From assembly GCA_040513115.1 (NCBI GenBank), contig JBEVDW010000594.1, positions 1-19,575 on the forward strand: DNA of 19,575 bases, written 5' to 3'. The position numbers and the translations under genes were made by a program. Origin of the DNA: DATELY01 sp040513115. Its GTDB lineage: Bacteria > Pseudomonadota > Gammaproteobacteria > Steroidobacterales > Steroidobacteraceae. Positions 14,374 to 19,575 of this stretch are shown here, in pieces. Below the pieces are notes generated by a model, which saw only the letters and a program-made list of their open reading frames with translations, was not told where the DNA came from and searched no databases. Each line of letters begins with the position of its first letter. Within the stretch, counting starts at the first letter, position 1.

Positions 14374-15951
14374 TCAATGCAACTTGAGATGCGCGGGCCG
14401 CACGCCGAGTAACAGCAGGACGAGCGCATACGCCGCGCCTCCCCCGCCCACCGAAATCGCTAGGCGGTAGACCCTTTCCCAAGTGCCCGCGTGCAACCAC
14501 TCCGCCAGCGGACCGTGAGTCCAATACAGAAAGGCCACCATCGCCGCCGTCGCGCTGCCGACTTGGCCGAACAGTCGCGCCCATCCCGGACCGTGCTTCA
14601 GCACGCCCGCCCGACGCAGTCCCGTATAGAGCAGCGTGGCATTGAGCAGCGCTCCGATTGCGTTGTTGATGGCCAGCAGCGTATGCATGCCCGGGCGGTG
14701 CAGCCATCCCAGATAAGCCAGGACGAGCACCGTCACCAGGTTCAACGCCATGTTGACGCCCAGCGCCAGCATCGCGACGCGCACGGGGCCCTTGGTGTCC
14801 TGACGCGCGAAGTATCCGGGCGCGAGCACTTTGATATAGCTCCACCCCAGCAGCGCGAATGAGTACGCCATCAGCGCCCACTGCGTCATGTAGACGTCGC
14901 TGTCCTTGAATTCATGACCGTCGTGAAACATCACGACGGTGAGCGGGCCGGCCAGCACGAACAATGCGACCGACGCGGGGATCACGACCATCAACACCAC
15001 CCGCAGTGCCCACTCCATCATCGCCGTGAACCGCTCGGGCGAGGCTTGCGCATGATGCGCAGAGAGCGACGGCAAGATAACCGTGCTCAACGCGATAGCG
15101 AACACTCCCAGCGGAAACTCCACCAGACGGTCGGCGCAGTAGAGCCACGCATAACTGCCGGTGGCGAGAAAGGACGCCACGATCGAATTCAGCGTCACGG
15201 CGAGCTGCCCCATCGACGAACCGATGATCGCCGGTCCCATGAGTCCCAAGATTCGCCGCACGCCCTCATGCTGCCGCCGCACACGCGGCCAGCTCAACAG
15301 CTTCAACCGCTTGAGCGTGGGCATGTGGATCACGAGCTGCAGAATGCCGCCGATGAAAACACCGATCGCGAGCACCACCGCCGGATTGTCGAAATGCGGC
15401 GAGATCCAGGCCGCGAACACGATCAGCACGACGTTCAAGAGCACTGACGCAAAGGCGGGAATCGCGAAGCGGTCGTAGCTGTTGAGGACACCGCCTGCGA
15501 GCGCGGTTAGTGAGATGAATAAGAGGTACGGGAACGTCCACCGCAACACTTCCACTGTGAGATCAAAGCGTCCCGTATCCGCGCGCAGTCCCATGCCCGG
15601 GGCGAAAATCCACACGATGACGGGCGCGATCAACACGCCCAGGATCGAGAGGACCGTTAAGAAAGCGCCGAGCGTGCCGGCCACGCTGCTGACGAGCTCG
15701 CGCACCTCCTCATGCGATTTTTGTGCGCGGTATTCCGACGCGACGGGCACGAACGCCTGGGAAAACGCCCCTTCGGCAAACAAGCGGCGCAGGTAATTCG
15801 GAATCTGATACGCGACCAGGAAGGCATCGAGCACGCCCGTGCTCGTCGGAAACATGCGTGTGAACACCATGTCCCGCACCAACCCGGTAATGCGCGACAA
15901 AAACGTGGTCACTCCAACGACGGCAGTGCTGCGGAAGAAGGCGCGATTCAT
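14374..15951 (-). CDS. murJ: Lipid II flippase (MviN/MurJ)
   Basis: An inner-membrane member of the MOP superfamily that moves undecaprenyl-linked lipid II outward for peptidoglycan synthesis. It has 525 residues, slightly above the 511 of E. coli. The N-terminus MNRAFFRSTAVVGVTTFLSR is typical, followed by GLVRDMVFTRMFPTS and the strongly conserved LRRLFAEGAFSQAFVPV around residues 53-70. Many hydrophobic segments span the rest, consistent with the family's 14 helices. It is the first gene of the minus-strand run to lspA and is transcribed away from rpsT, sharing a 197-nt divergent gap. No clear promoter for murJ was found there. Confidence 0.97.
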   Translation of the reverse strand: MNRAFFRSTAVVGVTTFLSRITGLVRDMVFTRMFPTSTGVLDAFLVAYQIPNYLRRLFAEGAFSQAFVPVASEYRAQKSHEEVRELVSSVAGTLGAFLTVLSILGVLIAPVIVWIFAPGMGLRADTGRFDLTVEVLRWTFPYLLFISLTALAGGVLNSYDRFAIPAFASVLLNVVLIVFAAWISPHFDNPAVVLAIGVFIGGILQLVIHMPTLKRLKLLSWPRVRRQHEGVRRILGLMGPAIIGSSMGQLAVTLNSIVASFLATGSYAWLYCADRLVEFPLGVFAIALSTVILPSLSAHHAQASPERFTAMMEWALRVVLMVVIPASVALFVLAGPLTVVMFHDGHEFKDSDVYMTQWALMAYSFALLGWSYIKVLAPGYFARQDTKGPVRVAMLALGVNMALNLVTVLVLAYLGWLHRPGMHTLLAINNAIGALLNATLLYTGLRRAGVLKHGPGWARLFGQVGSATAAMVAFLYWTHGPLAEWLHAGTWERVYRLAISVGGGGAAYALVLLLLGVRPAHLKLH

Positions 15952-16088
15952 GCGCGCGAAGTCGCGGCCAGCGACGAAAAGACGGGTAGGTACATGGGGC
16001 GCGCATGTTACGGGCGTGTGCCGGCCAAGTGTGAGGCGATTTGTTGCAGAAATGAGGAGCTATGAAGGCCGAAAATGCGGCACTTGGC

Positions 16089-16117
16089 TTGCCTTGGCGA
16101 GATCAGGTCGGCAGAAT
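16089..16117 (+). promoter_or_regulatory. Possible sigma-70 promoter of rpsT
   Basis: TTGCCT (16089-16094) and CAGAAT (16112-16117) are 17 nt apart, each matching four of six consensus bases. A start near 16124 would leave a leader of about 25 nt before the GTG at 16149, with CCGGAG in between. This would also exclude the upstream in-frame ATG at 16062. Confidence 0.4.
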
Positions 16118-16148
16118 GCGCCGCTCTTTTTCCGGAGTCCGTACGACC

Positions 16149-16421
16149 GTGGCGAATATCAAGTCAGCCGAGAAGCGAGCCCGCCAGACCCTCAAGCGGC
16201 GCGCCCACAACGTGGCAGCACGTTCCCGGCTGCGCACGGCCATCAAACGCGTGGTTGCGGCCACCGAATCGGGCACCAAGGAAGAGGCCGCCGCCAGCCT
16301 GAAGGCTGCCGTACCCGTGATCGACTCCATGGTGAGCAAGGGCATCATTCACCGGAACAAGGCTGCGCGGCATAAGAGCCAGCTGAGCGCGGCGGTGAAG
16401 GGGATGGGCTCGGCGGACTGA
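16149..16421 (+). CDS. rpsT: 30S ribosomal protein S20
   Basis: A 90-residue basic helical protein that binds 16S rRNA early in small-subunit assembly. The N-terminus ANIKSAEKRARQTLKRR is the family signature, and the C-terminal part ends in HRNKAARHKSQLSAAVKG. The start is the non-ATG codon GTG at 16149, chosen because the family begins exactly here; GGAG lies 11 nt upstream. E. coli rpsT also uses a non-ATG start and is autoregulated at translation, so the weak initiation context may matter here. An in-frame ATG at 16062 would add 29 residues with no family resemblance. It is a single-gene plus-strand unit with its own terminator, divergent from murJ and convergent with obgE. Confidence 0.96.
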   Translation: MANIKSAEKRARQTLKRRAHNVAARSRLRTAIKRVVAATESGTKEEAAASLKAAVPVIDSMVSKGIIHRNKAARHKSQLSAAVKGMGSAD

Positions 16422-16447
16422 TCGGCCGGGCTGATTAAGATTGTGTG

Positions 16448-16474
16448 AAAGGCCGGGTTCGTCCCGGCCTTTTT
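16448..16474 (+). terminator. Rho-independent terminator after rpsT
   Basis: AAAGGCCGGG and CCCGGCCTTT form a perfect 10-bp GC-rich stem with loop TTCGT, continuing into TTTTT. It begins 27 nt after the rpsT stop. On the minus strand the same hairpin ends in only three U residues but could still help stop obgE transcripts. Confidence 0.93.
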
Positions 16475-16538
16475 CGTTTGGGGGTGGCTGTGCGAAGCGG
16501 GGAGGGCTGGCGTGGGGGCAGCGCCAAGGAAAGCCACC

Positions 16539-17579
16539 TCAACCCGCCTCCGACTCCTTGATCTCCTTATCCATCTCCTCCAACCGATTCATACACGCCT
16601 GCGCCAACTGCTCCGTCCCCTTATGCGCCAGGCCCGAAATCCTGAACACCGGCCCCTTGAACCGCAGCCGCCTGACGATGTCCCGGCACCGTTTTTCCGC
16701 CTCATCCTCGCGCAGCAAATCCATCTTATTCAGGACCAACCATCGCTCCTTGGTTGCCAGCTCCGGGCTGAACTTCTTCAGCTCACCCACGATGGCTCGA
16801 GCTTCCTTTACGGGATCGACTGAGTCATCCAACGGCGCGATATCGATCACGTGCAGCAGCAACCGCGTGCGCTGCAAATGCTTCAAGAAGCGAATTCCCA
16901 GTCCGGCACCCTCGGCGGCGCCTTCGATCAATCCCGGGATATCCGCCATCACGAAACTGCGTTGCATCCCGACAGACACAACACCGAGATTGGGATGGAG
17001 CGTCGTGAAGGGATAGTCCGCGACTTTGGGACGTGCGGCGGATACCGAACGAATCAGCGTCGATTTGCCTGCGTTGGGAAACCCCAGCAGACCCACATCG
17101 GCCAGCACCTTGAGTTCGAGCCGCAACTGCCGCGCCTCACCCGGCAACCCCGGCATCGCCTTCCGCGGCGCTCGATTCGTGCTGCTCTTGAACCGAGTGT
17201 TGCCCCAACCGCCCTTCCCGCCTTTGGCCACCAGCAGACGCTGCCCGACTTCGGTCAGATCACCCAGCTGCTCTTGCGTGTCCTCATCAAAGACGACGGT
17301 GCCGACAGGCACTGAAACTTCCAGATCCACTCCCGCCGCGCCCGTGCAGTCATTGCCCGAGCCCGCCACGCCGGAAGGCGCTTTGAACCCGCGCTGATAC
17401 CGAAAATCCGCGAGCGTGTTGATACCCGCCGCAGCGACCAGATAGACGCTCGCCCCTATTCCACCGTCGCCACCATCCGGCCCGCCGAACGGAATGAATT
17501 TCTCGCGACGAAAGCTCGCGGCACCGCGCCCGCCGTGGCCGGCTTGAACCTTGATCGTGGCTTCGTCGACGAATTTCAT
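16539..17579 (-). CDS. obgE: Obg-family GTPase (CgtA)
   Basis: A ribosome-associated GTPase involved in 50S maturation and linked to the stringent response. The glycine-rich Obg domain fills residues 1-158 (for example GGPDGGDGGIG and KGGKGGWGN). It is followed by the G domain: G1 GFPNAGKST at 166-174, switch FTTLHPN, G3 DIPG at 213-216, G4 NKMD at 284-287 and a G5-like RISGL. At 346 residues it lacks the acidic C-terminal tail that lengthens E. coli ObgE to 390. It follows rplU-rpmA on the same strand, but a terminator lies between rpmA and this gene and ends about 25 nt before the ATG. No clear Shine-Dalgarno precedes ATG 17579. Confidence 0.97.
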   Translation of the reverse strand: MKFVDEATIKVQAGHGGRGAASFRREKFIPFGGPDGGDGGIGASVYLVAAAGINTLADFRYQRGFKAPSGVAGSGNDCTGAAGVDLEVSVPVGTVVFDEDTQEQLGDLTEVGQRLLVAKGGKGGWGNTRFKSSTNRAPRKAMPGLPGEARQLRLELKVLADVGLLGFPNAGKSTLIRSVSAARPKVADYPFTTLHPNLGVVSVGMQRSFVMADIPGLIEGAAEGAGLGIRFLKHLQRTRLLLHVIDIAPLDDSVDPVKEARAIVGELKKFSPELATKERWLVLNKMDLLREDEAEKRCRDIVRRLRFKGPVFRISGLAHKGTEQLAQACMNRLEEMDKEIKESEAG

Positions 17580-17604
17580 AGGACGAGAGTACCGGTTACA
17601 GAAA

Positions 17605-17634
17605 CGAAAAAGCCCCGGCAGCGAGCCAGGGCTT
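17605..17634 (-). terminator. Terminator between rpmA and obgE
   Basis: On the minus strand AAGCCCTGG, a 7-nt loop and CCGGGGCTT form a 9-bp stem with one mismatch, followed by TTTTTCG. It starts 27 nt after the rpmA stop and ends about 25 nt before the obgE start. It would allow reduced readthrough from the ribosomal-protein genes into obgE. Confidence 0.8.
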
Positions 17635-17661
17635 CATCGCAATCGATGCAGGCTGAGTGGA

Positions 17662-17919
17662 TTACTCGGGCAACACACTCACATAGGTGCGCTGATCGAC
17701 ACCGCGACGGCGGAACTGCACCTTGCCCGCGATCTTCGCGAACAGCGTGTAGTCGGTGCCACAGCCGACGTTATCGCCCGGGTGATACTGCGTACCACGC
17801 TGGCGCACGATGATGTTGCCCGGGATGACCTGCTGGCCACCGGACTTCTTGAGCCCGAGTCGTTTGGACTCTGAATCGCGGCCGTTCTTGGTACTGCCGC
17901 CAGCCTTTTTATGTGCCAT
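17662..17919 (-). CDS. rpmA: 50S ribosomal protein L27
   Basis: An 85-residue basic protein whose N-terminus reaches the peptidyl-transferase centre. The sequence AHKKAGGSTKNGRDS is the family signature, without the cleaved extension seen in Firmicutes. The motifs PGNIIVRQRGTQYHPG and GKVQF follow. The length equals that of E. coli L27. It lies 34 nt downstream of rplU in the usual order, and a terminator follows its stop codon. Confidence 0.98.
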   Translation of the reverse strand: MAHKKAGGSTKNGRDSESKRLGLKKSGGQQVIPGNIIVRQRGTQYHPGDNVGCGTDYTLFAKIAGKVQFRRRGVDQRTYVSVLPE

Positions 17920-17953
17920 GTCTCAACTCTCCGATACGAGGGCGATCGTCGCG

Positions 17954-18268
17954 TCAGCCGCCAACGATGCTGTTGATCTTCACTTCGGTGTACTGCTGGC
18001 GATGCGTGCCCTGCCGCAGGTAGTGCTTGCGGCGGCGGAATTTGACCACGCTCACCTTGTCGGTCTTGCCGTGACTCTGCACGGTCGCGAGCACCTTACC
18101 GCCCGAGATCAACGGCGTGCCGAGCTTGACCTTGTCGCCTTCGCCGACGAGCAAAACCTCGCCGAACTCGACCTGTGCTCCGGCATCGGCCTCGAGCTTT
18201 TCGACTCGCAGTACCGAGCCTTCGCTCACGCGATACTGCTTCCCACCGGTGGCACTGACGGCGTACAT
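17954..18268 (-). CDS. rplU: 50S ribosomal protein L21
   Basis: A 104-residue 23S rRNA-binding protein of the large subunit (103 in E. coli). The start MYAVSATGGKQYRVSEG is the family N-terminus, and FRRRKHYLRQGTHRQQYTEV near the C-terminus is the conserved rRNA-binding region. ATG 18268 is chosen on family grounds; GGAG lies 10 nt upstream. The frame remains open to 18421, but that part overlaps the promoter at 18319-18347 and is not family-like. It is the first gene of the minus-strand rplU-rpmA-(obgE) unit and diverges from ispB. Confidence 0.97.
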   Translation of the reverse strand: MYAVSATGGKQYRVSEGSVLRVEKLEADAGAQVEFGEVLLVGEGDKVKLGTPLISGGKVLATVQSHGKTDKVSVVKFRRRKHYLRQGTHRQQYTEVKINSIVGG

Positions 18269-18318
18269 GACTGTAAAACTCCGGGAGCCAGGGCCAGCCC
18301 CGGCGGAAAAGGGCGCAG

Positions 18319-18347
18319 AGTGTACGGGCCGAGCGGGACAGCGGCAA
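18319..18347 (-). promoter_or_regulatory. Sigma-70 promoter of rplU-rpmA
   Basis: On the minus strand TTGCCG (18347-18342) and TACACT (18324-18319) are exactly 17 nt apart, followed by a GC-rich discriminator. A start near 18312 gives a leader of about 44 nt to the rplU ATG. The spacing and hexamers make this one of the two best promoter calls in the window. Confidence 0.75.
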
Positions 18348-18458
18348 GAGCAAAGTCTTAGGTTTTCAATGTCCTCCGCGCGACCCTCGGGGATCGGCCG
18401 AGCGCGCGGGGACCTCGCCATCAGCTAACATCCCGGTCCCGCTATTGCGCAACTATTC

Positions 18459-19427
18459 ATGACATTAGAAGCCGTCCGACACTTGGCCGCGGAGGACTTG
18501 AGGGAAGTCGACCGGGTCATCCGCGAGCACCTGTCCAGTGATGTACTACTGATCAACCAGGTCGCGGAGTACATCATTAACAGTGGCGGGAAGCGGCTGC
18601 GCCCATTGCTGGTCGTCGCGGCCGCCCGCGCCTGCGGAGTCAACGGCGGCGATCACCGCGCGGCGGCTGCGATTATCGAGTTCATCCACACTGCCACCCT
18701 CCTCCACGACGACGTCGTCGACGGCTCCGAGCTGCGCCGCGGCCGCAATACGGCCAACGCCGTCTGGGGCAACGAAGCCAGCGTGCTTGTGGGCGATTAC
18801 CTGTACTCGCGCGCGTTTGAAATGATGGTGGGCCTCGGTCACATGCGCATCATGGATGTGCTTGCGACGGCGACGAACAAAATCGCAGAAGGCGAAGTAC
18901 TGCAATTGATGAACGCAAACGACCCGGACACGACCGAGCAGCGCTACTTCGACGTGATCTACCGCAAAACCGCGAAGCTGTTCGAAGCGGGCACGCAGAT
19001 CGCCGCGATCCTGAGTGGCGGCACGCCCGCCGTGGAAGAAGCAATGATCACGTACGGCAAACACCTCGGCATCGCCTTTCAGCTCATCGACGACGCACTC
19101 GACTACAGCGCCGACCGCGATGCGCTCGGCAAAAACCTCGGCGACGATCTGGCGGAAGGCAAACCCACCCTGCCCATGATCCATGCCATCGCACACAGCA
19201 CCGGCGCCGATCGCAACCTGCTGCGCCGAGCCATCGAAGAAGGCTCGACCGCCGACCTGCAGCGCATCACCACATTGATTGAATCGACCGGGGGCCTTCA
19301 TTACACTGCGCGCCTCGCGCGGCGGGAGGCCGACGCTGCCCTCGCAGCCCTCTCCGCAGTTCCCGCGTCTGCCCACAAGCAGTCATTGCGCGATCTCGCC
19401 GAATTCGCCGTGAATCGCCACTACTGA
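18459..19427 (+). CDS. ispB: Long-chain all-trans polyprenyl diphosphate synthase (octaprenyl type)
   Basis: Elongates farnesyl diphosphate with isopentenyl diphosphate to make the side chain of ubiquinone/menaquinone. It has 322 residues (323 in E. coli IspB). GGKRLRP is at 43-49. The first Asp-rich motif DDVVD is at 84-88 followed by RRG, and the second, DDALD, is at 211-215 after FQLI. The residue five before the first motif is Ala79, a small residue consistent with long-chain products; exact chain length cannot be read. The head-to-head arrangement with rplU is common in gammaproteobacteria. No strong Shine-Dalgarno or promoter is visible before ATG 18459, so initiation may be leaderless or weak. 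tRNA-Pro(CGG) follows after 24 nt. Confidence 0.95.
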   Translation: MTLEAVRHLAAEDLREVDRVIREHLSSDVLLINQVAEYIINSGGKRLRPLLVVAAARACGVNGGDHRAAAAIIEFIHTATLLHDDVVDGSELRRGRNTANAVWGNEASVLVGDYLYSRAFEMMVGLGHMRIMDVLATATNKIAEGEVLQLMNANDPDTTEQRYFDVIYRKTAKLFEAGTQIAAILSGGTPAVEEAMITYGKHLGIAFQLIDDALDYSADRDALGKNLGDDLAEGKPTLPMIHAIAHSTGADRNLLRRAIEEGSTADLQRITTLIESTGGLHYTARLARREADAALAALSAVPASAHKQSLRDLAEFAVNRHY

Positions 19428-19451
19428 CGCCTCACGGTCTGCACGAATCAT

Positions 19452-19528
<77 letters not shown>

Positions 19529-19575
19529 ATCTTTGCTTGTCCATTCCGGTGGGATAGGTAACGTTTTATACCGGC

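Noticed and set aside
16062..16148. N-terminal extension of S20 from ATG 16062, with GAGGAG just upstream
   Set aside because: The SD is only 2 nt from the ATG, the 29 added residues do not resemble S20, and a likely promoter lies within this stretch.
18269..18421. Upstream in-frame start for rplU
   Set aside because: It would include the -35 and -10 hexamers of a well-formed promoter, and L21 begins at MYAV.

Overview
The window is a high-GC chromosomal segment from a gammaproteobacterium. The order ispB / rplU-rpmA-obgE / rpsT / murJ-ribF-ileS-lspA, the TTG..TACACT-type promoters and the Pro-Arg-His tRNA run all point there. Something related to Xanthomonadales, Nevskiales or Steroidobacter is plausible, but the sequence alone does not name a genus.

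Region 1 (1-5400, all minus strand) is an accessory metabolic block. It holds an SDR dehydrogenase, a DUF1214-type protein, a PAPS-type sulfotransferase and an FMN-dependent NMO-like oxidoreductase, tightly packed and apparently one operon. A tRNA-Lys(CUU) follows, with a heavily structured leader, and then the 5' part of a conserved hypothetical gene that runs off the left edge. The gene mix suggests oxidation/reduction and sulfo-conjugation of a hydrophobic substrate such as a sterol or terpenoid. The substrate is not readable from sequence.

Region 2 (5525-5958, minus strand) is a tRNA cluster, transcribed Pro(UGG), then an Arg-like tRNA, then His(GUG). The middle tRNA has an Arg body (A20, G73) but a UCC anticodon, which is formally Gly. 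Its last 19 nt including CCA and its downstream flank are duplicated before tRNA-His, around a 101-nt palindrome-rich spacer. This is the most unusual part of the window.

Region 3 (6116-9816) holds folD (plus) convergent with gltX-cysS (minus; stop and start codons overlap as TGATG). Region 4 (9892-15951, minus) is murJ, ribF, ileS, lspA: a lipid II flippase, FAD synthesis, Ile-tRNA synthetase and lipoprotein signal peptidase. A perfect TATAAT lies just upstream of ribF.

Region 5 (16149-19528) is ribosome- and quinone-related. It has rpsT (plus) with a strong terminator, then obgE, rpmA and rplU on minus (transcribed rplU-rpmA-terminator-obgE). ispB (plus) diverges from rplU and is followed by tRNA-Pro(CGG). 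No CRISPR array, rRNA, IS element, transposase, integrase or phage gene was seen. No gene-free stretch exceeds about 200 nt once tRNAs are counted.
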